Below, one piece after another: positions 1 through 11,899 of a stretch of DNA of 64,000 nucleotides. Source of the stretch: Stratiolaelaps scimitus (lineage: Eukaryota; Arthropoda; Arachnida; Mesostigmata; Laelapidae); NCBI GenBank assembly GCA_019614645.1, contig JABWDB010000004.1, positions 14,694,001 through 14,758,000 of the forward strand. The letters are read 5' to 3'. Under the pieces are notes generated by a model. The model was not told where the DNA came from and searched no databases. It saw only the letters and a list, made by a program, of their open reading frames with translations. The position numbers were made by a program, and so were the translations under genes. The stretch's first letter is position 1, and the number at the start of each line of letters is the position of its first letter.

Positions 1-2919
1 AACGAAAATTTAATTGTACGTCATGAAATAATATGCTATTTCCCCCAGGGACCTCCGTCCGGGCCAGCGAGATGAGTTTCACAACTCGGTCCACTGCTGC
101 TGTCCGCTGACTGGTGTATGATGGCGCTGCCGGGAATTCGGTGGGGGTTTTGGCGCAGGACGAGTGTCGGCGCGGCGCGTTGTCAGATCATTGCCGTGCG
201 GCGCCAATTTGTTCTCCTGCCACCCGTCTCCTCATGTAGGGGCCAGCTACGCTCGACGAGTCAGATGCCGGCGAGAGCGGAGGTGACTTCTGAAAAATGA
301 ACACATGCTCCCGAGTGCCCCTCCCCGAGGACGCATGCCACCAGGGTTTTCCGCATTCTTACCTCGAATACGCGACACGAGAGCTTACCACCACCACCAC
401 CCCTGGGCGAGGGCACGGGCTGGCTAGCAGCAGAAACAGTATGACGGTTCTGAAGTGGCGACGTTTGATACTGAGCCAGAGCTTAGCTCGGAGGCCTCTG
501 CTAGCCTTCTATCTGTCCGGTCGTCCTCTGGCAGCGACGGCAGATGCAGCCAGCGATAGAGACACTTGACAACTTGACACGTAAATCAAATGCCAGTAAA
601 AGTCTCTGGTGGCGAGCACCGTATGAATTCATCCAATTGGTAGAGATGAGGGGAACAGCCGACCCCTCCATCGAGGAAGCCGATACTACACCACAGAACG
701 CCGACATCAACAGTTATAAAACCGAGGTGACCACCAGGACAGCCGAAGTGGGTTAGTTCAGATTTCGCGGTGACACCAGAACCACCTCCCAACATTCACC
801 CCACTGCAGAAGTCTTGACATCTTCGAATTTCAAGCGTGCAGAACCAGCCCACAACTTTCTCACTTGATCATGCTCGTCAAGTTGGCACTTTGAACCAAC
901 TGACGGCCCCCTTACCACATTGTGCATACGCTGGCGATCGTTGATACGTTGACTCAGCGGCGTTCGTCTACGACGACCGTGGCTATGACAACTCAAAAAG
1001 GCCCCGCTCCCTCCAGGCGGTCCGAGAAACGTGCGAATATGCTGTCTTATAATATATTTGCATTCCGTTCCATCGCTTGAAACAGTGGCTATGCACCACA
1101 TCACCGGTGTTGCTGCCGCCAGCGGCGGTGGGAGTGGGCGACTTGAGAAGAGAAGGAGAAAATGTATTCGGTGTCAACGAATAGAGGACGAAGCATCGTA
1201 CCATTGTATGGCACGGGAGACGGGTGGATAACGACGTCTGAACGTCAGTGGCATCGTGAGGGACGTCTGGGCAGGATCCGGGACTGACGCGGGTCGCCCT
1301 CCAACCACAGCAGGCGAACGAGGCAGACTATGCGAATTTCACAGTGCTACGGCTGCATATTAATGTGTCGCAGGAGCTGCACACCAGGCAGCTTACCATG
1401 ATCCAGGCCTGCCAACAGAACAGCAACACTTGCCACTGGCCCATCATCCCTGGCCTAGGTCGCCTAGGTTGCTTGTTTCTACTCCAGCTCCAGATACACC
1501 ACACGCTGCTACGCCTCTCGCCTCTGCAGCCCATGACGGTGGCACTGGAAATGGACACAATCCGGCAAGCAGCCCTACACAACGACTCCGCCCAGACTAA
1601 CGTGTATTATTCTTTGCTCTGTTCTACCCTAGCGTAGCCATCTCTATCCTGTATCCACCGCCTACCACAGTGCGATCTAGCTAGCAGAGAATGGTACAAG
1701 TGACGATAGTAGTACAAAGCAGTCACCCTGTTAGGACCCGCAGACGTCCAGTCTTATCAAGTTGTCTAGCAACTCGACCGGCACCGACAGAAATAAATAG
1801 GCCAGAATCGTTAGATATCATCAGATTCTTGCTGTCTGTTCCACCATCATCATCGCTCTGGACACACACACATATATATGGATATAATCGGATACGTACA
1901 CACGCAGTTATTTCTATGGTAAACGAATACGACCAACCGCCTCGCTGCACCAAATACTGCAGCAAATCCACACATAATATCATATCATATATCGAATAGA
2001 AGGCGCAATGAAATCGAACATTTGGTTTTGCCATTCAAACGGTTGGATTTACAGCTCTACTTCTTCAAGCATTTACTAATTAAATTCAAGCTCACCTTGA
2101 AACATGTCTCGTTACATTTCGATCGTTTAGCCGAGCAATTAACTAACCTATTCGCGTGTCGCGTATTTACGATGACCACACAGTCGGTTCGTGTTACGGG
2201 CCGTGCTTGGGGAGTAATACAGCTATCCCGATTGCGAGAACAGCCGAGCAGCTCGCTAAGGTATATAATGATCATGTATCCCAACGACGTGAATGCAAGT
2301 AATAATATTTGCGATAAGCAGCCAGAAATTGATGAGCCGCCAGAGGGAGAAGGATGCTTGGTAAAGGAGTCGTCCCGTTCCCTCTGATTTCTTCCCACTC
2401 TCTCTCCCTCCCCTGGATGGGAGAAGGCCGCAAATGCTCCAGGTGGTGATATAAGCCTATAAAGTTAGCTGCTTTGTCCTTTACATCCGTCCATAAAGCC
2501 AACAACTGCCCTAACGTGCTGCTCTATCGTCTAATGGCTGCCATGGTTCCATCGACAGAATCGACGCGATCGTACGCGAGCAGCAGGAGCTGTACGGGGC
2601 GACCACCCCGATCCTATGAGTTGTGAGCCCATCTCCATATGAAAGATAACGCCCTCACCAGCGGTTGGTAGCTCGCTGACCGGGATAGCACTGGTGCTAC
2701 TCCTGCCCTCAACGGTCACCCTCGCGGCGGCAGAGGGGTGAATGAGTGTGTATCTCTTACACTACGGTATGTCAGATTAGGGGAAGGCTGTCCTCTGTCC
2801 AATCCCCAAAATCCCCGCTATAGGCTGTATCATGCCAGCACACTTTGTGACCACCCCGTCGTAGCTGCGGTCAGCTAGCGAGCCAATCACCAGCCGCCTG
2901 ATGTGGATGTTGGCAGTAG
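1..2919. other. No supported gene; scattered short open frames
   Basis: Many frames of 60-120 codons overlap on both strands and none carries a recognisable domain. The longest is a 121-codon + strand frame at 2022-2387 that opens with TTG; its first ATG comes about 50 codons in. Several short stretches around 440-860 and 1260-1640 look protein-like but change frame every 30-70 codons. That could be a decayed mobile element or chance. A short (CA)n(TA)n tract lies at 1862-1879. I see no splice-site pair that joins these pieces convincingly. Confidence 0.4.
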
Positions 2920-2937
2920 TATATATATATATATATA
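2920..2937. repeat. (TA)9 microsatellite
   Basis: Eighteen uninterrupted bases of alternating T and A, one of about a dozen TA arrays in the window. It lies just upstream of the 94-codon frame that starts at 2979. Confidence 0.95.
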
Positions 2938-2978
2938 GTTGTGTTGGTGTATAGCTGCCATATCTGTCCCGATGAGTG

Positions 2979-3263
2979 ATGCCAAAGCGAGTGATTTTCT
3001 CGGCCGGCGCGGTGGCGCAGTATGATGAGCGAACATCGGCGAAGAAGCTAATGCTGCTTCGTCCTGCCAGCAAGCGGTCGGAATCAGAAAAAGAGGAACT
3101 GGACTTCAGCCAAGCTTTGATCGGGTCACTTACTCAGTCACTCAATGATGATCAAGATGCTGCTGACCTGTGGCGATCACCCCACCCAATTTTGGCAACA
3201 CGCACGGCGGCCCGTGTTGGTGTTTTGGTCTCCAGGAAGTTCACTGCCGTACTGTGTCGCTGA
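2979..3263 (+). CDS. Unrecognised 94-codon open frame followed by polyadenylation signals
   Basis: An ATG-to-TGA frame of 94 codons starting MPKRVIFSAGAVAQ. The middle third is acidic and polar (around SESEKEELDF and SLNDDQDAADLW) and the C-terminal third is basic. No domain, signal peptide or membrane segment is visible and I do not recognise the family. Two AATAAA hexamers begin 40 and 65 bases after the stop, where a terminal exon or short transcript would need them. An AG at the end of ttggtgtatag, about 25 bases upstream, could be a splice acceptor, but its pyrimidine tract is poor. A chance frame or a mobile-element remnant fits as well as a gene. Confidence 0.18.
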   Translation: MPKRVIFSAGAVAQYDERTSAKKLMLLRPASKRSESEKEELDFSQALIGSLTQSLNDDQDAADLWRSPHPILATRTAARVGVLVSRKFTAVLCR

Positions 3264-3302
3264 GCGCCAGTAGAGGAAGAAGTGGAATGCAGTCTTTAGG
3301 CT

Positions 3303-3333
3303 AATAAACACACCCAAGTATTGCCATAATAAA
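3303..3333 (+). promoter_or_regulatory. Pair of AATAAA polyadenylation-type hexamers
   Basis: AATAAA occurs at 3303-3308 and again at 3328-3333, 40 and 65 bases past the TGA of the 94-codon frame. The following bases include a GT-rich stretch (acggtggtcac), as expected downstream of a cleavage site. The hexamer is common by chance, so its position after a stop codon is the only real support. Confidence 0.25.
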
Positions 3334-3472
3334 TATCTAACCTACTGCCTACGGTGGTCACTAAGCCGGGTCACAGGAAGGCCGGGCTGGGTTGACGATT
3401 ACAGAGAGACGTTACCAGCATGTTATAGCAGCAGGGACAGCCTGTCAGGTGAACGCAGGCTAAACCAGCAAT

Positions 3473-3487
3473 AACAACAACAACAAC
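3473..3487. repeat. (AAC)5 microsatellite
   Basis: Five tandem AAC units. Simple-repeat tails of this kind often end SINEs and LINEs, but I could not trace a recognisable element body upstream. Confidence 0.8.
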
Positions 3488-3489
3488 AG

Positions 3490-6117
3490 CTATCCCATAT
3501 TCATCACAAGTGATTGTCGTGAGAGGACGACGACACTGAACCATGAAATGTCACGTCATTGTTATGAAATGCATCTACAAAACATTGAACGACAATGCTC
3601 TACCGAAGATAATATTTAGTTCCTCTTTCTGCGCCATTTTTCTAAACAGAAAAACGAGATGCCTCTTTTCTTAATACCAATACATCAAATCGCATGGGAA
3701 CCCCGTTTCACAGGAGCGACCTGCGAGAAAATATGTCGCCGCGTTTTCATTCCAGCGATCGAGGAACGGACGTACGAAATGTAAAGAATGTATTTCATAT
3801 ATGAGTGCTCGTATTTTCAAGTACGCTAGCGAAGAGCGAGCGAGCATGCTATTGAAATTGAGCTGAAGGACTGGGCTTTGAGGGAAGCCTGCTTGGCAAG
3901 AAGCAGGATGAGAGGCGGGATGGGAGACGGGGTGAGTATGAGTGTGTCTATGAGCTTCTCGTCTGGCAAATTGCGGGTTTCGGGAAGCTGTCGATTTCGT
4001 TTCTCGTTGTGTTCGAGATGATGTTGGACAGGTGTGGAGGTGCTGATGGTGGGGCCCTGGATGGTGGCGATGGTGCAGCGGAGGCAAGGGAGGGTGCGAG
4101 AAGGCGAAACTGCACGAAACTTCGAAGGAGGACGAGTGGCCCCCACGCTATGGAGGGTGCCCACCACAGCTGAAGAAGGTCGAAAGCGCATGCTAGGCTG
4201 CCCGTAGTCGTCGAGTCGTTGAGAATATGGGGTCATGAAGCCGTTGGCGGCACTGCAGCCTTAGGCTGGTGCCTTTGACTTGCAGGTGAAGAGTTCAGGA
4301 ATGCCCGTACTGTCACTAGCTTGTAGATAGCTAACTCGTGCCACCACTATGCCTTGTGTGTATGTACGTCCATACGACGCGGGAAGCCACACGGGTTGGG
4401 AGCGGGTGAAGATCCCACCAGCTGAATAAGGTGATATTATCTTCCATCGCTGCGACGACAGAGGCGAGGCAGCAGGCCATAGCACAACCTATCTTCGTGC
4501 CTTTTGGTCTTATGGCAGGTACGTGGTAGCATATATATCAGGCGGGCGACAGTCAAAGAATACCCCCTCTGTCTGGCGCCTGGGGCCCGTTTCCTTTTCG
4601 GACTATCCCTTGCAATTCTCCACCAAGCCTCATAGACCAGCGCGGCCATCGTCCGACGATTCCGCGACAGCGAGGCGGGCGCTTACTGTGTAACGTCATT
4701 TCGTTGGTCTGGCATATAAGCTATGGATGGCTTATAGAGCAGCTACCGAATCCAGCGAGGCGTTGTTGGGGGCCTGCACTGCCCGAGCCGGATTACTTTG
4801 GCGCTTGTTCAGACCAAGAAAGAACGAGTGTATTTATACAGGCTGCCCCTCTGTTCTCTGGACGGGACAATACGAAGGGAGGCGACTGACCGGGAGACGA
4901 CTTCTGCTACTGAATTAGTGCTACGTGGATGAAACTCCAAGGGAAAATAATGTATGCGGAGTAGGGAGGTAAAGTAATATTATACCATGAAAGCGGGAAG
5001 CTACGGTCGCGCGATACAGCTGTCAGTCTGTAAGCCTATCTAGCAAATATAAGGGAGAGACTGAGTAGAATGGGAGGTTCTCATTTGCTACCGCGACCCG
5101 TTGTCCATGCGTCAGTGCCGACAGTGAGAATTCTGGCAACATGAAACGATCACCTTGAGTGATTCAGTCAGTGCTGTAAGGAGAGCCACCACACGATTCA
5201 TCGCACGCAGCGTAGCCCACCATTATTTTTCCAGTGGGACAATATATATCATCTGCACGCCATCTTCCCTCTTCTATGTAGACAGATCCTTGAGCTGGGT
5301 TCGATAGATCAGCTAGGCGTGCACCACCAAAGTGTGCCCCAAATTTCAAGATCATTTTCCTACATTCATCGACGTGTTCGTGACAGTGATCTCGGCCGAT
5401 TACATCACGCGATTGGCTACTGCCATTGGGCTTGGCTCGTGCACGCTGCCAACGTCACCAGCACAGTGGTCTGGCCGGAGATCGAAGTGCATTACCTCGG
5501 TGATATGTAGCTGATAACAGCCTAACTGCCACCATGCTACATAATATAGCAGTATAGTTATTAAGCCAGATGCGGATCATCCGTGCAACGTTTTTGTCCT
5601 TCCACCAAGGCACGTTTAACTATTTCATTAATAGCTGCTGTAGGTGCCACCACATCCAGACGTACCTGTCAACTCTCTCAAAAAGCCAATGCAGGATAAG
5701 GGTTCATTGCACTCAATTCGGTCTTTTATTCCTTTCGAGTTGATTTTCTACTTCTGTCTTAGCGACGAACATGTAGGCCCTTGTCTCTGGCGCGCTGCGA
5801 CAGAGGCATATCTTCACCTCTCGTTCGAATCAGAAGAAGGTGAGGAACTGAACTCGCTTTAGAGATTCTGCTGTGGCCAGTTCTAGAAAAAGGCTGAAGT
5901 GTGCAAACAGCAATTAGCTAGCATTCAGCACTCAGCACTTAGTATTTGACGTACGTTTTGTACATAACGTGTACGATGGTGGCCTGCGTGCGTGAATATC
6001 TGATCATGAGGCGAAGGCGTTGAGCATTTACGTCATATCACTGTTCTCTCTAAGGCGTGCAAGAATTAGAAAACACGCTATGCATCATTGATGATCATCG
6101 TCACCCACGTTTTCCAG
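3490..6117. other. No supported gene
   Basis: Only overlapping frames of 60-140 codons are present, with no recognisable domain. The two longest (138 and 136 codons, both on the - strand within 3671-4236) overlap each other and are rich in His, Pro, Ser and Thr, as expected from compositional bias. A - strand ATG frame at 5164-5355 looks protein-like but has no supporting signal. Confidence 0.4.
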
Positions 6118-6334
6118 AAGCCAATGGATCTATGAGTCGAATCTATCGTATGTGGTGTTTATTGATTGTCATAAAATGTCGACGGGGGCCGTAATCGACC
6201 CGCGTGCTCGCTATAAAACTTTGACGACAGGAGGTCTCGCCGTGAGATTAAATCAGAACGCAAAGCATTACTATGCATTGCAGCAGACAAACCATTACGA
6301 TCTAGACGTGCCAGCCGAATATAACAATAATTAA
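6118..6334 (+). CDS. Candidate 3' exon, unrecognised product
   Basis: A possible splice acceptor (cacccacgttttccag) is followed by an open frame of 71 codons ending in TAA at 6332-6334. The frame reads AGC CAA TGG from base 6119. The peptide is balanced in composition and ends DVPAEYNNN, with no recognisable motif. An ATTAAA, a weaker polyadenylation hexamer, overlaps the stop codon. Support is the acceptor-like context plus an open frame; a chance match is likely. Confidence 0.12.
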
Positions 6335-6533
6335 ACACTCACAAAGGTGTACACGATGTCACTTAACCAATATCTATTATTATTATTGTATTATCATCTT
6401 CTGATAGTCGAGCCAACTAAATGTACGTTCGTCTAATGGGCAAATCCTGGTTGTGCGAATGAAATCTGATGCAATCAGTTGTCATAAATGACGTATCGAT
6501 TTCACCGACTCCGAATAGAACGACTGCCTGAAA

Positions 6534-6620
6534 TTTGTTGTTGTTGCTGTTGAGGATGCTGCTGCTGCTGATGATGATGACGAAGATGATGATAATGATG
6601 ATGCTTTTGTTGTTGTTGTA
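6534..6620. repeat. Compound triplet array (GTT/GCT/GAT)
   Basis: GTT, GCT and GAT units follow one another and return to GTT, with a few interruptions. Read on the - strand in different frames it gives runs of Asn and Ile, or of Thr, Ser and Ala. Those low-complexity frames are products of the repeat and not evidence of a protein. Confidence 0.9.
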
Positions 6621-7149
6621 TTTAAAAATGATAAATTCCGGCACGAGGGATGCCTCGAGTGCGCAATGTATATGTTAATGAGTATGCGGCCGCACGATCG
6701 ATGCGGCAGGTTCCTGGCACAACCAGCTGAACCTAGATGTATCCGTTGGCGAGTCTCAATTCGCCAGTTGTTCATCAATCTGTTCAATATGCTAATACAC
6801 AGTGGGAAGTCTGTCAAATCTAAAATACATCGTGATCGAATTGGCGCCACCCATTCGCCTGCTCGCCTCGGACCTCGCCGCCGCACGATGGCGGCCGCCC
6901 CATCTCCGGGCCCCGTTTCGTATGTCCACTATTCGTGCATATAATATCTACCAAGCGGGGCCAACAGAATGATACCATCTATCCACGCGAAGATGTTTTA
7001 GCCTCCAACGGACGGTGGACCGGTCTCATTCGCACATGCTATGCTATCAGATAGCATCGCCTGGCCGGCGAAAGCATGGCGGATAGCTTCAGGAGGCTGC
7101 CTAGTAGTAGTGGTAGTAGTGCTCTTCAGCTCAGTAGTTTATGTGTGTG

Positions 7150-8229
7150 TCTGTCGGTCTATTGGTCGGTCCGGCTGGTGGCCGGTCGGTTGACTGGTCC
7201 GGAGTTCGTAGCGCGTGCGTAAGGCCTGATTACGGCGTGATGGACTAGCAGGACTAGTCCGCTGGGCAGGTCGGGCGGGAGTAGTGACGACCGACAGGAA
7301 TGGCGCGGCTCATTTGCCTGCGGTCTCTGAGAGTTCCCTGCCGAGCAGCATTTCAGGCCGCCGGCCGCAGGCCAGCAAGCAGCTCGTAGCCGGTAAAGCT
7401 CGCGACAGTGACGCTGCTGCTGCCGCCTCGGAAAAATTCCCAGGACCATGACAAACTTGCGAGTCTCACGCCTCGCTAGTGGACGGACTCCCGTTCCGAT
7501 CGTAGTGACGGATCTCACCCGATTTCTCCAAGCTTCTCCGGCGGCGGTGGCGTCGGTAGCGGCGCAGTGGCAGCAGAGGCAGCAAGCGAGAAACAAGAAA
7601 ACGCAGAGAGACGGAACTCTGCGTCAAGAATGGCCAGTGGCGGTGGTCGGCCGCTCTCCTGGCAGGCGCTGTCGGCCTGGCCAGGGCTGGTCTCGCTGTT
7701 CGTGGATAGGCACACGCGGCCAGTCCCGTGGTCAGGTCCAGGCCGTCTTCTCTCGCTGCCCTGCCGCCGCAGCGCCAGCCGTATATTGAATTCCGGTATT
7801 CAACCAGCAGCCGCAGCGAGCGGGGGCAAGCAAAACCAAGGAAGCCTTGGAAGTTTTCACGTGAGATAGAGCCGAGCTTCAAAGCCGCTTATAACAACCT
7901 CGGCAGTGCATAGGGGATGGGGCTTTGCGGTGAACAAGAAAGAAAACCTCTCGATCCACCGTCGACGCTGCTGCTGCTACCAGCATCGATGTGAAGCGAA
8001 GCCGGTTAGTGCGAAGATAGAACGCGGCCGCTTGACCGATGAGCCATCCCTCTTACCAAGAACAGCGGCAAGGCCGCGACTCGGCCGGGACCGAATAGCA
8101 CGGCTGCTGCCGCGTATGAGCTCGCGGGCCCTTCTGGCGCTACTCGAAACCCTCAAATCCACCCTCTGCCCACCCTCCTCACATAGTGCTAGTCCCACTG
8201 CGCTGACTATTTCCAACGGCGAGCGATAA
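7150..8229. other. GC-rich block with overlapping frames on both strands
   Basis: This stretch is clearly richer in G and C and in CG dinucleotides than its flanks. It opens with degenerate GGTCGGT-like units around 7150-7202. Open frames of 60-145 codons overlap on both strands and are rich in Ala, Arg, Pro and Ser, as expected where stops are rare. Such a block could be a promoter or 5' UTR region. I see no TATA box with an initiator at the right spacing and no frame I would call a gene. Confidence 0.35.
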
Positions 8230-10006
8230 TTCCAGAGACTCCGCTCGGGGCTCCTGCGTGTGTATAGTACAGTTGATGTTGTGAAAGCATTATTTCTAAA
8301 TCGGCGTACGCGTTTGTAGTTTAATCACAGAAATGCAATGGTATAATCATTCACAAGTTACGGGATTTCCAGCAACTCACAGCAAAGTTGGCTCCCACCG
8401 CACGCCAGTTTTCCACTGCACTGTGTCCGTATAGCGAATATGATATTCTGCTTTGTAGATTCCAAGCAGATATGGTGTATGTGAACCCTGTCCCATACTC
8501 CGACGGCTATAATACATCCTAAGTGGCCAGATTCAAAGTAATATAAACCAGCAACCGCGAAGGCTTCCTTTCCTCGTGAAAGCGTCCGCTGGTTACACGT
8601 GATGTGAACTATGCGGCAAACCGATGTCGCAACTTACCCCACGAGTGATGACACTCTCCTTGTGCTAGCCTCGCTCTGGAGGTAAGGCAACGGATTTGAA
8701 ACTTTCTATGCCTACGCAAGGCAGGCATATTCATATGTATATACCAAGTGATGCCGAAGTGCACAGGATTCTGCTGGGCGATGGCAAACCTGAGCGATGA
8801 ATCACAAGGTATAACGCGAGTTGAGTTGCAAGTATGTATGTCTATGTGTAAAGGCTCGATAACGGGATCGTTATCATTAGTGATTAAATAAATACATCAA
8901 ACAGGACTGTGCGAGCTGTTTTTTTTTTTGTTAATAGATGATGCGCACTCCATACGGCTTTGCAATTAAAGTACTTCAATTCCACTTGTTATTTCATCGT
9001 GTTCACGTCAAGAATTCCTAACAACGTGGCCAAATCAGAAAAACAAACATCATCAACGTCATGCCGTCATTTTTATATGGCGTTTGCTTTGGTAAGACAA
9101 ACGAGATAGTCCAAGTCATCTCATGAAAAGCAAATTCTCGACGACGTCGCACCATCGTACTGAGGTCGTCTGTTGACTTAGTCGGACACACCAAACAAGT
9201 TAGCGGTCTCCAACTGAAGTAGCAGATTCAAATATGCAGGTAAAAAAAACACTCCCACACAGTCGTGAGATCCAAGGAGATGCTTCGACGCTTGCTCTCC
9301 CTCTCTGTGTGTCCCTCTGTAAACTTGACATGCCGGAGGTAGTATCTGGAGTAATTATGCTCCGTCGTTAACTGCAGCTATAAGGGACAGCGACGAGCTA
9401 ATTTTCCTACTTCAGACCGTATAGAGTCACCAGTATATGTAGAGTTTAGCGTGTGTCATGCAGTCAAATATAGCTAAACACCCTCATTGATATCCAGTCA
9501 GCTTTCTCGATCACACGTTCGACCGGGTCGAATTTTGGTTGATATTTTATAAGTTGCATCCTTAAAGCGCTTCTGCTTTTTCGCCCCCTCTCTCGCTCTC
9601 CCTCGCTGATCGTCTCTCGGTCGTCGGCTTAAACTCCCATAACGTCAGCTAGTCGAATCGGCAACCATTTGTTGTAAGTGTTCATCTTTCAAAAGTTAAA
9701 GCTAGATACAAATCCGAGCGCGCAAATGATGTTTGCTCATATCGGCCTCTCCAATACCGACACCGATGGTTGCCAATGGTTCACGGGAAACATGTGAAAT
9801 ATTTTCACCGATATTGTAGATTAGTCTATAATACGATTATCGATAGTGACATCTCTCCTCTCTTTCTCTCCCTCTCTCTCTCCCGTTTCACCATCTGCTC
9901 CCATCTCCTTTCGTTGACCATCTGACAACGTCGTGTTGGCTCTCATGTAAATATCTGGAACAATTCCGCTCACCGGAGTCCCCGTCGAGCCCCTGAACAC
10001 TGGCTG
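8230..10006. other. Stretch without long open frames; no gene seen
   Basis: No frame of 60 codons exists on either strand over almost 1.8 kb, the longest such gap in the window. It is more AT-rich than the preceding block. It contains an 11-base T run near 8919-8929 and pyrimidine-rich tracts at 9585-9615 and 9852-9884. It reads as non-coding DNA. Confidence 0.6.
9852..9884. repeat. CT-rich low-complexity tract
   Basis: An imperfect (CT)n tract, pyrimidine on the + strand throughout. Confidence 0.85.
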
Positions 10007-10098
10007 TCACTGGCCTCCTATCACATGTGGTATTTGCTGTAAGCAGAGACATAGCAGTCTACGAGCGTGCGCGCTACATAGACAATACGTCGCCGTGA

Positions 10099-10177
10099 TG
10101 GCGTAGTCAGTAACGTCGATGGTACCGAGGGACACAGCTTGGATAAATAGACCGAATAGCCGAATAGGTTTGAATCC
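10099..10177 (+). other. tRNA-like A-box/B-box pair, possible SINE head
   Basis: The A-box-like stretch TGGCGTAGTCAGTAACGTC can form a four-pair D-arm: GGCG with CGTC, including one wobble. The B-box-like GGTTTGAATCC at 10167-10177 differs from the usual GGTTCGANTCC at one position and sits in a T-arm where four of five pairs form. About 46 bases separate the two arms, too many for an ordinary tRNA, so this is not a functional tRNA gene as read. A tRNA-derived SINE fragment is the likelier reading. I found no second clear copy in the window. Confidence 0.3.
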
Positions 10178-10450
10178 TGCCGTGGCTGGCCTCAGGCGGG
10201 GATGGATTCTTACTCCCGACATTTCCCGTACCAATACCGCCACAAGGAGACGGTGGCGAGAATTGCCGAATCAAGGGAGGGCTGGGGGAAATCGGACGAG
10301 GGCAAAAACGGTTTGCCAATACATACATGGACTCGACTCGAGGTTTCATCTTTAATATACCTACGTACACAAGTGTGTATGTTTGACGGCTTTGGTCAGT
10401 CTTTCTCACAGATGGTAGCTAGTGCTTGCAGCGCCTGCCCCTCCCCCCAG

Positions 10451-10559
10451 CTTATTCGCCGATCCCATATCGGCGTCCACCTTCCTGGAGGAGAACAACA
10501 TCACGGGCTCGTCGTGCGCCGATGTAATCGGCAGCTGCAAATTCTACACGCCACCATTC
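10451..10559 (+). CDS. Candidate internal exon, unrecognised product
   Basis: A strong pyrimidine tract and acceptor (gcctgcccctccccccag) precede base 10451, and a fair donor (GTAAAT) begins at 10560. One base after the acceptor the frame is open for 36 codons (TTA TTC GCC GAT onward), with mostly G or C at third positions. The peptide contains FLEENNITGSSCADVIGS. The frame stays open past the donor. I recognise no domain. This is among the better splice-bounded frames here, but no partner exon was identified. Confidence 0.18.
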
Positions 10560-11899
10560 GTAAATGTGGCCTGCTCTCCCCGTTCACTCACGCTCTCGAT
10601 GGCAGGAGGAGCCGCCGCCAGCCAGCGAGCGAAATTAAACTGCTGTAAGCCTCTTCGCTCTTGCTCTCTCTTTCTTCCTTTATTTGTTCTCTGTTCGCTA
10701 CACTCCCACGCCGCCACCCCAGTATTGTGCTGCGTTGTCAATGGCAGTAAATAGACGCGGAGAAGAAGTCGTAGGGGATGGGCGAACGGGTGCTTCGGGC
10801 CGTCGATTTCGGCTGTCGACAGTTCCCCCCTCGGCGGAGCACGCGCCGTTCAGCAGGGGCCCCCGGGCGGACCCCGCCGACCAAGTCTGCGAGCACAACC
10901 GTTACGTAGCCATCCTCGGCGGCCGCTGCTGTCAGCCACAAGCAACTGCTACGAAACGAACCGACCGGCCCGACAGAGCTGACGACCCGCCAGCAGATGT
11001 TGGGACAGACCCAATGTGTGGCAGCCGGCAGCCGTATACAGTGGCCGATAATACAAAGTGTTAACACAAAATCGATAAAACGCAATTACGCCGCCTGCAC
11101 CACTAGCCCAGCCCGATACCCACCGCCCTACCCCCTGTGTTCCGGCCAATAGGCGCAGCCCCCAGCAGAAGCTGCGGCAGGAGCACAGCGCCCGATAGCC
11201 CGCTGCCTGTACTCGCTCACCTCACTGTTTCTTTGCGTGGTTCTTTCTTGGCACTGAGCGGCTCAATGGCCACATCGAGATGTGGCCGGCACTGACAGCT
11301 CTTGACACCCAACTCGGAACAGCGTCCACCTTCGTATGGTACGGCAGGATTTCTGTTGGATTATACTCCACTCCTGCCTCTTATACCGAAAACCCGCGCG
11401 TGTCTGAACAGCAGCGACTCGTCTCGCGGGTCGCTGCTGGAAACAACGACAATTCAGAACAAGTTAGTAATGCCAAATGGGTCGCAGCGCATCGTCTGCC
11501 AACTGTTCTGGAATTGAGGGACGTTGGATCGGACACCTCTGCTATTTCGTTCAAGAGGCCCCAGGCAGGCGAGATGGGCTGAAAAATGGCGAAGTCGTAT
11601 TGCGATGCTATGTAGCTGCATGTTGTTCATTTTGAGCTAATGTTGTTGGCAATTCACAGTATAGCCTGCCATTGCAGTTGATCTGGGCTGTTGTGACCAC
11701 CCTCCTCGATAACCAAAGTAGGGGCTGGGCCTATAAGCAGCGCCGGGGGCATGCGGGACCGTCGACGGTCAACAGCGGGGCAAAATATCGAAGCTGCTAC
11801 TGCAGCGATGTAGTCTATGATTAGCTGGCTCTTGTTTTTTCTTTCTTCATCGGATACACTACGTGTCGGCTAAATTGCTGCCGAGGAGGACGATGACGG
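10560..11899. other. GC-rich to mixed stretch, no supported gene
   Basis: Open frames of 65-126 codons overlap on both strands. The + strand frame at 10684-11064 contains an ATG at 10741, but it has no recognisable motif and is overlapped by a 115-codon - strand frame. A frame at 11302-11517 is similar. Nothing separates these from chance frames in GC-rich DNA. Confidence 0.35.

Noticed and set aside
1153..1231. KRRRKCIRCQRIEDEASYHC on +, recalling the Cys-rich tail of piggyBac-type transposases.
   Set aside because: Only the first Cys pair and one more Cys fit. The rest of the motif is absent and no transposase catalytic region is visible nearby.
5164..5355. RADDIYC in a - strand frame, recalling the reverse-transcriptase YADD box.
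   Set aside because: The preceding Tyr is absent and none of the neighbouring reverse-transcriptase motifs are present.
6634..6659. Sequence resembling the EcoRI cDNA-library adaptor, followed shortly by an XhoI site, suggesting vector or clone contamination.
   Set aside because: It contains an extra C relative to the adaptor and is flanked on both sides by ordinary-looking sequence without a vector backbone or poly(A). Probably coincidence.
8300..8830. Protein-like fragments in a stretch without long frames.
   Set aside because: Used as a calibration: they show that natural-looking peptide strings arise by chance in this sequence, so such strings alone were not accepted anywhere.
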